This document shows positions 28,597 to 36,438 of a stretch of DNA of 41,742 nucleotides, in pieces. The stretch is from Prevotella sp. GTDB taxonomy: Bacteria > Bacteroidota > Bacteroidia > Bacteroidales > Bacteroidaceae. Made by a program: the position numbers and the translations under genes. Position 1 is the stretch's first letter. Each line of letters begins with the position of its first letter. A model generated the notes under the pieces. It made no database searches and had not been told where the DNA came from. It saw only the letters and a program-made list of their open reading frames with translations. The stretch covers positions 1 to 41,742 of the forward strand of contig JAFVFY010000008.1 in the NCBI GenBank assembly GCA_017475265.1, given 5' to 3'.

Positions 28597-28692
28597 GTCG
28601 CGGCACAGAAACTGGTGGGCCAGCGACCATACGGTCAGGGCTACCGCAAGCCCCAACATAAAATATATTGTATACAATAATATATCAACCAT
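28588..28692 (-). CDS. Small single-span membrane protein between exbB and exbD (34 aa)
   Basis: A short frame, ATG at 28692-28690 and TAA at 28590-28588, in the gap between exbB and the first exbD. The peptide is almost entirely one hydrophobic helix (ILLYTIYFMLGLAVALTVWS, about residues 4-23) followed by AHQFLCRDKS, giving a polar tail with the positive charges expected on the cytoplasmic side. The position inside the proton-channel operon suggests a small accessory subunit, which is inference. Its stop codon is made by the adjacent heptamer repeat, so the original C-terminus may have been different. Confidence 0.55.
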   Translation of the reverse strand: MVDILLYTIYFMLGLAVALTVWSLAHQFLCRDKS

Positions 28693-28720
28693 AATCACTC
28701 TATTCAATAAGTATTGTCCC

Positions 28721-28797
28721 TTTAACTCCCCTTTAACTCCCCTTTAACTCCCCTTTAACTCCCCTTTAACTCCCCTTTAACTCCCCTTTAACTCCCC
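28721..28797. repeat. Seven tandem 11-mers TTTAACTCCCC
   Basis: Perfect units at 28721 through 28797 with ragged ends on both sides. The array covers the 3' end of exbB, where it encodes the last residues (GVKGELKGS) and the stop, and continues toward the small membrane ORF. Confidence 0.95.
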
Positions 28798-29617
28798 TTT
28801 TGGAAAGGATGTCCATCAGCGTGATGGCTGCCTCTTCCATCTGCTCCGTAAGATGGTCTATCTTGGCAATGATAAAGTTGTAAAAGACCTGCAGGACGAG
28901 TGCCACGATGATTCCAAAGATGGTGGTGATAAGTGCCACCTTCATACCCTCAGCTACAATTCTTGGCGATATGTCGCCAGCTTCCTGAATATTGTCGAAG
29001 GCCATCACCATGCCAATCACCGTTCCGAGGAATCCCAGCGAAGGAGCAATGGCGATGAAGAGCCTTATCCACGAGCAACCACGCTCCAGGCGTGCCGCCT
29101 GAAGACTGCCGTAGCTCACAATGTTCCTCTCCACAGTCTCCATGTCTTCGCCAGCGTGCAACAGGCCTTGGTAACACACAGATGCAACAGGTCCCCGAGT
29201 ATTGCGGCACAGGCTCTTCGCCCCTTCCAGGTCGCCCTGTTCTATATGGCGGTCAATGTCCTCCATCAAGCGTCGCGTCTTTATCTCCGAGAGCGTAAGG
29301 TAAATGATTCGCTCTATGCAGAACGCCAAACCCAGTACGAGGGCTATGGCAACGAGCGACATAAACTCCGTCTTTCCTTCCACGAACTTTGTCTTCAGCT
29401 GTTGGTGCAGTCCTGTCTCCAAGGTAGCCATCTCCTCCAGGGCCTCCATCTCGTCATCGCTCACCACCTGACTGATATCCATTTCAGGCACAAGACTGTC
29501 ACTGCCTACAACGACGGAAGAAACACCGGCACTATCGGAAAGAAGACTGTCGGTCTGCGCCATGGTCGACAAGAAGCCAAGCACGGCAAAAACCATTGCA
29601 AAAAGTAATCTATTCAT
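28766..29617 (-). CDS. exbB: ExbB/TolQ/MotA-family proton channel protein
   Basis: 283 aa. The signal-like N-terminus (MNRLLFAMVFAVLGFLSTMAQ) is followed by a periplasmic acidic stretch. A first membrane helix is near 84-104 (SLVAIALVLGLAFCIERIIYL). A cytoplasmic loop follows, then two helices (RLFIAIAPSLGFLGTVIGMVMAF, about 192-214, and VALITTIFGIIVALVLQVFYNF, about 235-256) with the family's GLLGTV-like motif. It forms the pentameric channel that ExbD enters. The last residues and stop codon are encoded by the 11-mer array, so the natural C-terminus has been replaced or extended. Confidence 0.92.
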   Translation of the reverse strand: MNRLLFAMVFAVLGFLSTMAQTDSLLSDSAGVSSVVVGSDSLVPEMDISQVVSDDEMEALEEMATLETGLHQQLKTKFVEGKTEFMSLVAIALVLGLAFCIERIIYLTLSEIKTRRLMEDIDRHIEQGDLEGAKSLCRNTRGPVASVCYQGLLHAGEDMETVERNIVSYGSLQAARLERGCSWIRLFIAIAPSLGFLGTVIGMVMAFDNIQEAGDISPRIVAEGMKVALITTIFGIIVALVLQVFYNFIIAKIDHLTEQMEEAAITLMDILSKRGVKGELKGS

Positions 29618-29640
29618 CGCATTTATTTAAAAATCGGGGG

Positions 29641-29648
29641 CAAAGGTA
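29641..29648 (-). promoter_or_regulatory. -7 box (TACCTTTG) of the exbB operon
   Basis: Perfect TACCTTTG on the minus strand, 24 bases before the exbB start. The -33 element is not clear. Confidence 0.55.
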
Positions 29649-29688
29649 GCAATAAAAACGGGAATAAAGTTATAAAAGTCGTTAATTA

Positions 29689-29720
29689 TTTGGCAGTATC
29701 GGAAAAAAGCAGTACTTTTG
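29689..29720 (+). promoter_or_regulatory. Promoter of the tRNA-Val/tRNA-Leu unit
   Basis: TTTG at 29689-29692, a 20-base spacer and TACTTTTG at 29713-29720. The mature tRNA-Val begins at 29752. Confidence 0.75.
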
Positions 29721-29751
29721 CACCCGAAAATAAAAAAGACACACCAAATTT

Positions 29752-29825
29752 GTCGGCATAGCTCAGTTGGTTAGAGTATCACCTTGACATGGTGGGGGTC
29801 CTTGGTCCGAATCCAAGTGTCGACA
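29752..29825 (+). tRNA. tRNA-Val (anticodon GAC)
   Basis: The acceptor stem GTCGGCA pairs with TGTCGAC (one G-T), with discriminator A at 29825. The D arm GCTC/GAGT and anticodon stem TCACC/GGTGG enclose the loop TTGACAT, giving anticodon GAC. The T stem CTTGG/CCAAG closes the loop TCCGAAT; the second loop base is C where nearly all tRNAs have T (pseudouridine 55). CCA is not encoded. Confidence 0.93.
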
Positions 29826-29830
29826 CACTA

Positions 29831-29864
29831 AAGAGCGATGCACCCTTTGCACCGCTCTTTTTTC
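29831..29864 (+). terminator. Terminator-like hairpin between the two tRNAs
   Basis: AAGAGCG pairs with CGCTCTT, extended inside by GCA/TGC, and is followed by a T-rich run. It lies 5 bases after tRNA-Val and 11 before tRNA-Leu. It could cut tRNA-Leu off from the promoter, or act mainly as a processing hairpin. Confidence 0.7.
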
Positions 29865-29875
29865 TTTACTGTAAT

Positions 29876-29957
29876 GCGCCTGTGGCGGAATTGGTAGACG
29901 CGCTAGACTTAGGATCTAGTTTCTCCCGAAGTGCAGGTTCGAGTCCTGTCAGGCGCA
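29876..29957 (+). tRNA. tRNA-Leu (anticodon TAG)
   Basis: The acceptor GCGCCTG pairs with CAGGCGC, discriminator A. The anticodon stem CTAGA/TCTAG holds the loop CTTAGGA (anticodon TAG). A long variable arm follows, as in class II tRNAs, with T loop TTCGAGT. CCA is not encoded. No separate promoter is evident. Confidence 0.95.
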
Positions 29958-30043
29958 CTTACATCGGTTGAGAATCGGTTGAAAATAAAGCAATTACAAA
30001 ATTCTAAGTCCAAAACTGTCAATCGATTGTCAACCGAAACTTT

Positions 30044-30175
30044 TTAGCACATCTAACTAGCATACTTAGCACATCTAACTAGCATACTTAGCATATCTAA
30101 CTAGCATACTTAGCATATCTAACTAGCGCACTTATCACAGCTAACCCACGCACTTAGCTCAGCCTCGTCAGCTGG
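30044..30175. repeat. Tandem 22-bp repeat downstream of tRNA-Leu (six units)
   Basis: Units start at 30044, 30066, 30088, 30110, 30132 and 30154. The first four are nearly identical, sharing TTAGCAYATCTAACTAGC; the last two are decayed (TTATCACAGCTAACC, TTAGCTCAGCC). They lie in a 690-base gap before gyrA. The bases before them (29958-30043) contain ATCGGTTGA twice and an inverted TCAACCGA. Confidence 0.85.
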
Positions 30176-30432
30176 TTAGCTCAGCAAAAGGATATGGGTA
30201 TGTTCAACAAGAGTACTGACAGCCATTTCAGTATTATATATTGAACGCAGAGCCGCAGAGGAGAAAAGAGTATACTCTGGATGGAATGTGTGAAGAGACA
30301 GAGAGCGGCAAAGTCGGGGTTTAATCGAACCAAAGCGGGGTTTTGACGGCTCAAAGTTTGAGAGAGTGTGGCCAGAACTCCTCTAGTGGGTTAAAAATTG
30401 CTTAAATCTTTTTCTATTAGCGGAAAAAGTAG
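30176..30432. other. Non-coding stretch between the 22-mers and the gyrA promoter
   Basis: No convincing reading frame, tRNA or repeat is seen. A GAACGCAGAGCCGCAGAGG segment near 30243 and a purine-rich region follow. It may be simply spacer or decayed repeat. Confidence 0.4.
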
Positions 30433-30440
30433 TACCTTTG
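30433..30440 (+). promoter_or_regulatory. -7 box (TACCTTTG) upstream of gyrA
   Basis: Perfect TACCTTTG about 207 bases before the gyrA ATG; no well-spaced TTG. The implied leader of about 200 bases contains a whole REPIN-like doublet. Confidence 0.5.
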
Positions 30441-30514
30441 TCGGCGGTTTGAAAAAGGGGAAAACGCAACAGCGGCCATTTAAAGTGCCTCTACGGCGAT
30501 TTTCCCGCCATATA

Positions 30515-30640
30515 AGCCCCCTGAGTCAGGGGGTTGGGGGTCTGAACAAGCGCAGGCTCCGAAAAGATATAAAACTAAATTTAATTAAATGGGGATGACT
30601 AACGCTTGTTCAGACCCCCAACCCCCTAACTTAGGGGGCT
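30515..30640. repeat. REPIN-like doublet, family A (gyrA leader)
   Basis: Inverted halves at 30515-30552 and 30603-30640 flank a 50-bp A/T-rich centre. The left palindrome is a variant (CCCCCTGAGTCAGGGGG). The right half ends seven bases before the gyrA ATG and contributes AGGGGG at 9-base spacing. Confidence 0.9.
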
Positions 30641-30647
30641 CAGAAAA

Positions 30648-33239
30648 ATGGATCAGACGTTTGACAACGACAGGATTTTAAAGATTAACATTGAGGAGGA
30701 GATGAAGTCTTCCTACATCGACTATTCGATGTCGGTGATTGTGGCCCGTGCCCTCCCCGATGTTCGTGATGGATTCAAGCCCGTGCACCGCCGCATACTC
30801 TACGGTATGCAGGAGCTGGGCAACACTAGCGACAAGCCTTATAAGAAGTGCGCCCGCGTGGTGGGCGACGTGCTTGGTAAGTACCACCCCCACGGCGACA
30901 GTTCCGTGTATGGCGCTCTAGTGCGTATGGGTCAGGAGTGGAACATGCGCTACACGCTCGTAGACGGACAGGGTAACTTCGGAAGTGTGGACGGCGACTC
31001 TCCGGCTGCCATGCGATATACCGAGTGCCGCCTCTCGAAGATGGGCGAACACATCATGGACGACCTCGAAAAAGAGACCGTGGACATGGATCCCAACTTC
31101 GACAACACTTTGGTAGAACCCAGCGTGATGCCGACGAAGGTGCCCAACCTGCTGGTGAACGGCGGTAACGGCATCGCCGTGGGTATGGCCACGAACATCC
31201 CGACGCACAACCTCGGTGAGGTCATCGACGGCTGCTGTGCCTTCATCGACAATCCCGACATCGACACCGACGGGCTGATGGAGTACATTCCCGGTCCTGA
31301 CTTCCCCACGGGTGCATATATATATGGTATACAAGGCGTGCGCGATGCCTACGAGACAGGACGTGGGCGCATCGTCATGCGTGCCAAAGCCGAGATTGAG
31401 GCCGGCGAGACGCACGATAAGATTGTCGTAGGAGAGATTCCCTACGGCGTGAACAAGGCCGAACTGGTGACCTACATCGCCGAGCTGGCCAACCAGCACA
31501 AGGTCGAGGGCATAGCCAACGTGAACGACGAGAGCGGTCGTGACGGTATGCGCATCGTGGTAGATTGCAAGCGCGACGCCAACGCCAATGTCATCCTGAA
31601 CAAGCTGTTCAAGATGACGGCCCTGCAGAGCTCGTTCTCAGTGAACAACATCGCCCTGGTGCCCATCAAGACTAGCGACGGCACACGCCTCCGTCCGAAG
31701 CTGCTCTCACTGCGTGAGTGCATACGCTACTTCATTGACCACCGTCACGAGGTGACCATCCGTCGCACACAGTACGACTTGAAGAAAGCACAGGAGCGCG
31801 CCCACATTCTGGAAGGACTCATCATCGCCGTGAACAACATCGACGAGGTGGTGCACATCATACGTAACTCGAAAACTCCTACCGATGCCCAGCGCAATCT
31901 GGAGGCACGCTTCGATTTGGACGAGCTGCAGTCACGTGCCATCGTTGACATGCGTCTGGCTCAGCTCACAGGTCTGCGTGTGGAGCAGCTGCACCAGGAG
32001 TATGACGACCTGATGAAGCTCATCGCCGACCTGCAGGAAATACTCGACAACCCTGAGCGCTGCAAGGAAGTGATGAAGCAAGACCTGCTGGAGGTGAAGG
32101 AGAAATACAGCGACGAGCGCCGCACGGAGATTATCCCCTTCGACCACGAGTTCAACGCCGAGGACTTCTACCCCGACGACCCCGTGGTCATCACCCTCTC
32201 GCACATGGGTTACATCAAGCGCACACCGCTCTCAGAGTTCCACGCCCAGAGCCGTGGCGGCGTGGGAGCCAAGGGTGCCCGTCATCGCGACAACGACTTC
32301 ACCGAGTATATCTATCCCGCCACGATGCACAATACGCTGCTCTTCTTCACCCAGAAGGGACGCTGCTACTGGCAGAAGTGCTACGAGATTCCCGAGGGCG
32401 ACAAGAACTCGAAGGGGCGCGCCATACAGAACATGCTCAACATTGAGAGCGACGACGCCATTAACGCCGTGCTGCGCATCAAGAACTTCAACGACGAGGA
32501 CTTCCTGCGTTCTCACTACGTGGTGTTTGCCACCAAGCAGGGCGTCATCAAGAAGACCCGCCTCGATGCCTACAAGAATGTACGTGCCGCCGGTGTGCGT
32601 GCCATAGTCATCAACGAGGGCGACGAGGTGGTTGGCGTGCGCCTGACCAACGGCAAAAACGAGATAGTCATGGCCAACCGCAACGGACGTGCCGTGCGCT
32701 TCAATGAAGACCAAGTGCGCTCCATGGGCCGCGTGGCAACGGGTGTGACGGGCATGAAGCTCGACGATGGCGATGACGAGGTAGTTGGCATGGTGTGCAT
32801 CAACGACCCGCAGAAGGAGACCATCATGGTCGTCTCGGAGAACGGCTACGGCAAGCGCTCCGACATTGAGGACTACCGCAAGACCCGGCGTGCCGCCATG
32901 GGCGTGAAGACCATGAACATCACTGAGAAGACCGGCCGTTTGGTAGCCATCAAGGTAGTGACCGATGAGAACGACCTGATGATCATCAACAAGAGCGGTA
33001 TCCTCATCCGCCTGAACGTCAGCGAGGTACGTGTCATGGGTCGTGCCACGCAGGGTGTGCGCCTCATCAACCTCACGAAGAAGAACGACACCATCGCCAG
33101 CGTCTGCAAGGTGCAGAAAGCCACCGAGGAAGAACTGGCTGAGGAGGCTTTGCCCGCAGAGGACATAGAAAGCACGGAGGTGACTGAGGCCCCAGAGAAT
33201 GATGCCCCAATGGTGGACTTCGAGGAACCTGCTGAATAG
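30648..33239 (+). CDS. gyrA: DNA gyrase subunit A
   Basis: 863 aa, full length. The winged-helix/tower core starts at [20 protein letters not shown]. The catalytic Tyr is Y124 in [10 protein letters not shown]. The quinolone-determining region reads [17 protein letters not shown] with D84, S85 and G89 (E. coli 82, 83, 87). The C-terminal pinwheel with [12 protein letters not shown]- and [11 protein letters not shown]-type blades spans about 510-820, followed by an acidic tail ([18 protein letters not shown]). With GyrB it introduces negative supercoils. It has no Shine-Dalgarno sequence apart from the one in the REPIN. A typical Ser at the main quinolone position suggests no classical resistance there. 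Confidence 0.98.
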   Translation: MDQTFDNDRILKINIEEEMKSSYIDYSMSVIVARALPDVRDGFKPVHRRILYGMQELGNTSDKPYKKCARVVGDVLGKYHPHGDSSVYGALVRMGQEWNMRYTLVDGQGNFGSVDGDSPAAMRYTECRLSKMGEHIMDDLEKETVDMDPNFDNTLVEPSVMPTKVPNLLVNGGNGIAVGMATNIPTHNLGEVIDGCCAFIDNPDIDTDGLMEYIPGPDFPTGAYIYGIQGVRDAYETGRGRIVMRAKAEIEAGETHDKIVVGEIPYGVNKAELVTYIAELANQHKVEGIANVNDESGRDGMRIVVDCKRDANANVILNKLFKMTALQSSFSVNNIALVPIKTSDGTRLRPKLLSLRECIRYFIDHRHEVTIRRTQYDLKKAQERAHILEGLIIAVNNIDEVVHIIRNSKTPTDAQRNLEARFDLDELQSRAIVDMRLAQLTGLRVEQLHQEYDDLMKLIADLQEILDNPERCKEVMKQDLLEVKEKYSDERRTEIIPFDHEFNAEDFYPDDPVVITLSHMGYIKRTPLSEFHAQSRGGVGAKGARHRDNDFTEYIYPATMHNTLLFFTQKGRCYWQKCYEIPEGDKNSKGRAIQNMLNIESDDAINAVLRIKNFNDEDFLRSHYVVFATKQGVIKKTRLDAYKNVRAAGVRAIVINEGDEVVGVRLTNGKNEIVMANRNGRAVRFNEDQVRSMGRVATGVTGMKLDDGDDEVVGMVCINDPQKETIMVVSENGYGKRSDIEDYRKTRRAAMGVKTMNITEKTGRLVAIKVVTDENDLMIINKSGILIRLNVSEVRVMGRATQGVRLINLTKKNDTIASVCKVQKATEEELAEEALPAEDIESTEVTEAPENDAPMVDFEEPAE

Positions 33240-33243
33240 AAGT

Positions 33244-33305
33244 AACAAATCCTAAATTGTAAAAAGTAACAAATCGTAAATCGTAAATTCGTAAATCGTA
33301 AATAG
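33244..33305. repeat. GTAAATY heptamers between gyrA and the TPR gene
   Basis: Units reading AAATCGTAAATCGTAAATTC and onward lie upstream of the ATG at 33324, in the same orientation relative to the downstream gene as at the CoA-transferase, AmpG-like and exbD genes. The whole 84-base gap is occupied. Confidence 0.8.
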
Positions 33306-33323
33306 TATTAACCTTTAATTTAT

Positions 33324-34580
33324 ATGCAAATGAAAAAGTTTTTGACTATGGCCCTGATGGCAGCCTTTGCCACCACGAGCTTTGCACAGGACGCCACCGT
33401 AAAGGAGGCAAAGAAACTGTTTGGTAAGGGCGACTTCGACGCTGCCGCCCAGATGCTGACCCCGGCTCTCACCTCTGGCGAGACACTCGACAAGGCCGCT
33501 GCTTGGAACCTACTATCAGAAATCATGTATGGCAAATGGAGCGCCATTTCGTCCAAACAGATGGAAAACCAGGTGAAGAAGCTCAACGAGGAAACCGACA
33601 CCCTCGGCATGCACCAGGCTGCCGTCGCTGCATGGGAAGCCGTTCAGAAGTGTGACGAGTTCGACCAGCTGCCCGATGCCAAAGGCAAGGTGAAGATGAA
33701 GTTCCGCTCACCCGCACAGACGAAGTACAAGAACTTCGGCGTATCGCTCGTGCAGGCCGGACAGTACTTCTACCAGAAGAAGGACTACAAGGCTGCCCTT
33801 AACGCCTGGCAGGCTTACCTGAACATGAAGAATACGCCTATCTTTGCCGAAGTGGCCGATTTCCCCAAGGATAACTTCTACGATGACATTGTTTATTATG
33901 TCTCGTTCCTGGCCTATCAGGAAAAGGACTATACTACAGCCATGAAGTTTGCCCAGCAGCTTGCCGCCAACCCCGAGAAGGCTGACGAGGCCAACGAAAT
34001 CCTGCTCTTCTCGAAGAAGGAGACCCTCAAGTCGAAGGCTGACTCCCTGGAGTATGTAGCCCTGGTAAAGGACCTTCACAAGGCCAATCCTGAGAGCGAG
34101 CGCTACTTCAACCTCCTCGTGGATTACTACAACCATGTCGATGCTGCCGAGAAGCTGGCATGGGTGGAGGAAGAGATTGCCGTCAACCCGAAGAACAAGA
34201 TGCCTTGGGCCATCAAGGGTGAGGCAATGATGAACGCCGAGAAGTGGGACGAGGCTGTCGAAGCCTTCAAGAAGGCTGTGGAGATTGACCCCGAGTGGGT
34301 GCCCTGCCTCTTCAATACCGGCATCAGCCTCAACTCGAAGGCCATCGCCCTCAACGACCAGCTGATGGACAAGAAGACCATGGGTCTGACACCTGAGAAC
34401 CTGGAGAAGGTGAAGGACGTGCTCCGCGAGGCACAGATATACCTGGAGAAGACCCGTGAGTATGACCCCGACCAGCTGCAGACCAAGTGGGGCTATCCCC
34501 TCTACCGCATCTACTACTCGCTTGGTAACAAGGAGAAGATGGCTGAGCTCGAGGCACTCGACCCCACGCTGGCACAGTAA
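33324..34580 (+). CDS. Secreted TPR-repeat protein
   Basis: 418 aa; a second ATG six bases later could also serve. The signal peptide (about MKKFLTMALMAAFATTSFAQ) predicts export to the periplasm. The rest is helical TPR-like repeats, clearest in the C-terminal half (NPKNKMPWAIKGEAMMNAEKWDEAVEAFKKAVEIDPEWVP). It is lysine-rich and highly expressed-looking in codon use. TPR proteins of this sort are common in Bacteroidetes and scaffold envelope complexes; no partner can be named from context. Confidence 0.85.
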   Translation: MQMKKFLTMALMAAFATTSFAQDATVKEAKKLFGKGDFDAAAQMLTPALTSGETLDKAAAWNLLSEIMYGKWSAISSKQMENQVKKLNEETDTLGMHQAAVAAWEAVQKCDEFDQLPDAKGKVKMKFRSPAQTKYKNFGVSLVQAGQYFYQKKDYKAALNAWQAYLNMKNTPIFAEVADFPKDNFYDDIVYYVSFLAYQEKDYTTAMKFAQQLAANPEKADEANEILLFSKKETLKSKADSLEYVALVKDLHKANPESERYFNLLVDYYNHVDAAEKLAWVEEEIAVNPKNKMPWAIKGEAMMNAEKWDEAVEAFKKAVEIDPEWVPCLFNTGISLNSKAIALNDQLMDKKTMGLTPENLEKVKDVLREAQIYLEKTREYDPDQLQTKWGYPLYRIYYSLGNKEKMAELEALDPTLAQ

Positions 34581-34603
34581 TCACACAACCTTTATTCTGA
34601 ACT

Positions 34604-34640
34604 CAACCGGGATGTTGCTGCTAAGGCGGCATCCCGGTTG
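34604..34640 (+). terminator. Strong hairpin after the TPR gene
   Basis: A perfect 11-bp stem, CAACCGGGATG and CATCCCGGTTG, around a 15-base loop. There is no T run after it, so it may be a terminator of unusual type or an mRNA-stabilising hairpin. Confidence 0.6.
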
Positions 34641-34658
34641 AAATGCTTAAAAACCAAC

Positions 34659-35780
34659 ATGAAACTATCGGTCGTCATCGTCAGCTATCGTGTACGATAC
34701 TATCTGGAGCAGTGCATCATGAGCGTGGAGCGGGCCACGGAAAACATCGACCGCGAGATTGTCGTGGTGGACAACCATTCCAATGATGGTACCGTGGAGT
34801 ACCTCAAGGAACGCTTCGCCGACCGCATAACCCTCATTGAGAGCAATCATAACCTGGGATTCTCGAAGGCCAACAACATCGCCATACGCCAGACGATCAG
34901 CGAGTACGTGCTGCTCCTTAACCCCGACACTTTCGTTGACGAAGACTGTCTACACAAGGTATTGCAGTTCATGGACGAACATCCCAAGTGTGGAGGATGT
35001 GGCGTGATGATGCACAATGCCGACGGTAGCATAGCACGGGAATCACGACGAGCTATACCCACGCCCTGGGTGTCGCTGTTGAAGATGCTGGGACGCTCCG
35101 ACCGATATTATATGAGTCACCTGCCATGGGACAAACCAGCACAGATAGAGGCCATGAGCGGCGCCTTCTGCATGTTGCGGCGTGAGGCACTTGACAAGGT
35201 TGGGCTGCTCGACGAGGACTTCTTCATGTATGGCGAGGACATCGACCTGAGCTACCGTCTGCTGCAGGGTGGCTATGAGAACTGGTATTTACCAGTGAAC
35301 ATCGTACACTACAAGGGCGAGTCAACACAAAAGTCGAGTTTCCGCTATGTCCATGTGTTCTACCAGGCCATGCTTATCTTCTTCCGTAAGCACTATGGAC
35401 ACGCTTCGTGGCTCATCACCCTACCCATAAAGACAGGCATTTACCTGCGGGCACTACTGGCCCTGTTCCAGATGCTTTACTGGAACCTCCGATTGTCACT
35501 TGGTTTCATCGACAGGGATGCCGTCCAGCCCGACTACGTCTTCATAGGTAGTGACACAATGCTTGACGAGTGCCGTCAGCTGGTTCGCCGCAAAGGCCTT
35601 AATGCCACTTTCGCTCCATCATCGCTTTCCCTATCCCCTTCCACGTGTATCGTCTATGACACCAACACGTACTCCTTCGGAGAAATCATCGACATGGCAT
35701 CGAAGAACAGCCCTGCACGCATTGGCACCTACTCGCCTAAGACCCACATACTCATCACTCCTTCAGAAATAATACAATGA
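34659..35780 (+). CDS. Family 2 glycosyltransferase (rhamnosyltransferase-like)
   Basis: 373 aa from the ATG at 34659, giving the usual GT2 start KLSVVIVSYRVRYYLEQCI; an upstream ATG falls in the hairpin. NHNLGFSKANN and LLNPDTFVDED provide the nucleotide-sugar/metal site, and the acceptor region has EDIDLSYR (about 206-213). One or two membrane-associated helices follow near 260-290. The last about 85 residues are unlike usual GT2s and resemble a separate nucleotide-binding-like end. Such enzymes build surface polysaccharides. It overlaps the GNAT gene by four bases. Confidence 0.88.
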   Translation: MKLSVVIVSYRVRYYLEQCIMSVERATENIDREIVVVDNHSNDGTVEYLKERFADRITLIESNHNLGFSKANNIAIRQTISEYVLLLNPDTFVDEDCLHKVLQFMDEHPKCGGCGVMMHNADGSIARESRRAIPTPWVSLLKMLGRSDRYYMSHLPWDKPAQIEAMSGAFCMLRREALDKVGLLDEDFFMYGEDIDLSYRLLQGGYENWYLPVNIVHYKGESTQKSSFRYVHVFYQAMLIFFRKHYGHASWLITLPIKTGIYLRALLALFQMLYWNLRLSLGFIDRDAVQPDYVFIGSDTMLDECRQLVRRKGLNATFAPSSLSLSPSTCIVYDTNTYSFGEIIDMASKNSPARIGTYSPKTHILITPSEIIQ

Positions 35781-36313
35781 ATGACACTCCGTCCAAGGGA
35801 AACAACAATCCCCGCTCAGTGCGTCTTCGTGCAATGGAGCCTGAAGACCTCGACCTGCTCTACCGCATAGAGAACGACCAGGAACTGTGGTGCCTGGGAA
35901 GCACCAACGTGCCCTATTCACGATACACGCTCCACGACTATGTGGCCAACAGCACCGGTGACATTTATTCAGACAAACAAGTGCGCCTTATCATAGAGAA
36001 TGAAGACCATGAAACCGTCGGACTTGTAGACCTCACTAACTTTGACCCCAAGCACTTGCGTGCTGAGATAGGTCTCGTGATAGAGAAACCCATGCGCCGC
36101 CGAGGCTATGCCTCTGATGCCTTGACACTACTACATCAATATGCCCGACACACACTTCACCTTCATCAGGTGTTTGCCATCGTAAGCACAGACAACACCG
36201 GAACCATAAGACTCTTAAGCAATCAGGGCTACGAAGAGACTGCGCGGCTGCAGCAATGGATATATGACGGCATAGGCTTTCACGACGCAGTAATGATGCA
36301 GAAATTCCTCTGA
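35777..36313 (+). CDS. GNAT-family N-acetyltransferase (RimJ/RimL-like)
   Basis: 178 aa. The GNAT fold with RLRAMEPEDLDLLYRIEND at the start, a central beta-strand VGLVDLTNFDPKHLRAEIGLVI, and the acetyl-CoA loop RRRGYASDA (about 106-114). The end (SNQGYEETARLQQWIYDGIGFHDAVMMQKF) is like RimL/SpeG-type enzymes. The substrate (a protein N-terminus, amine or sugar) is not clear. Its overlap with the glycosyltransferase suggests co-translation and perhaps a sugar or envelope substrate. Confidence 0.88.
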   Translation: MNDTPSKGNNNPRSVRLRAMEPEDLDLLYRIENDQELWCLGSTNVPYSRYTLHDYVANSTGDIYSDKQVRLIIENEDHETVGLVDLTNFDPKHLRAEIGLVIEKPMRRRGYASDALTLLHQYARHTLHLHQVFAIVSTDNTGTIRLLSNQGYEETARLQQWIYDGIGFHDAVMMQKFL

Positions 36314-36380
36314 AACCCACAAAACGGCATAATAAGTGTTAAATATTTGTATTTCCTTATGCCGTGTAAGGAAAAATGCG

Positions 36381-36388
36381 TAACTTTG
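36381..36388 (+). promoter_or_regulatory. -7 box (TAACTTTG) of the glycogen cluster
   Basis: TAACTTTG 50 bases upstream of the GH133 start; no TTG at the expected spacing. Confidence 0.55.
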
Positions 36389-36438
36389 GACGATTATTTA
36401 TGTAACCTTAAATTAATAAAACCAATAACAACGGAACT

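Noticed and set aside
29789-29971. Plus-strand frame of 60 aa over the tRNAs
   Set aside because: It overlaps both tRNA genes and the terminator between them.
29957-30043. Integration (att) site at the tRNA-Leu 3' end
   Set aside because: The ATCGGTTGA repeats after the tRNA are short, no copy of the tRNA 3' end recurs in the window, and no integrase is seen.
30044-30175. CRISPR array
   Set aside because: The 22-bp units are directly adjacent with no spacers, and no cas genes are present. The same holds for 41466-41588.
30176-30432. Riboswitch or structured RNA upstream of gyrA
   Set aside because: I could not recognise any conserved riboswitch core; the only clear structures in the leader are the REPIN halves.
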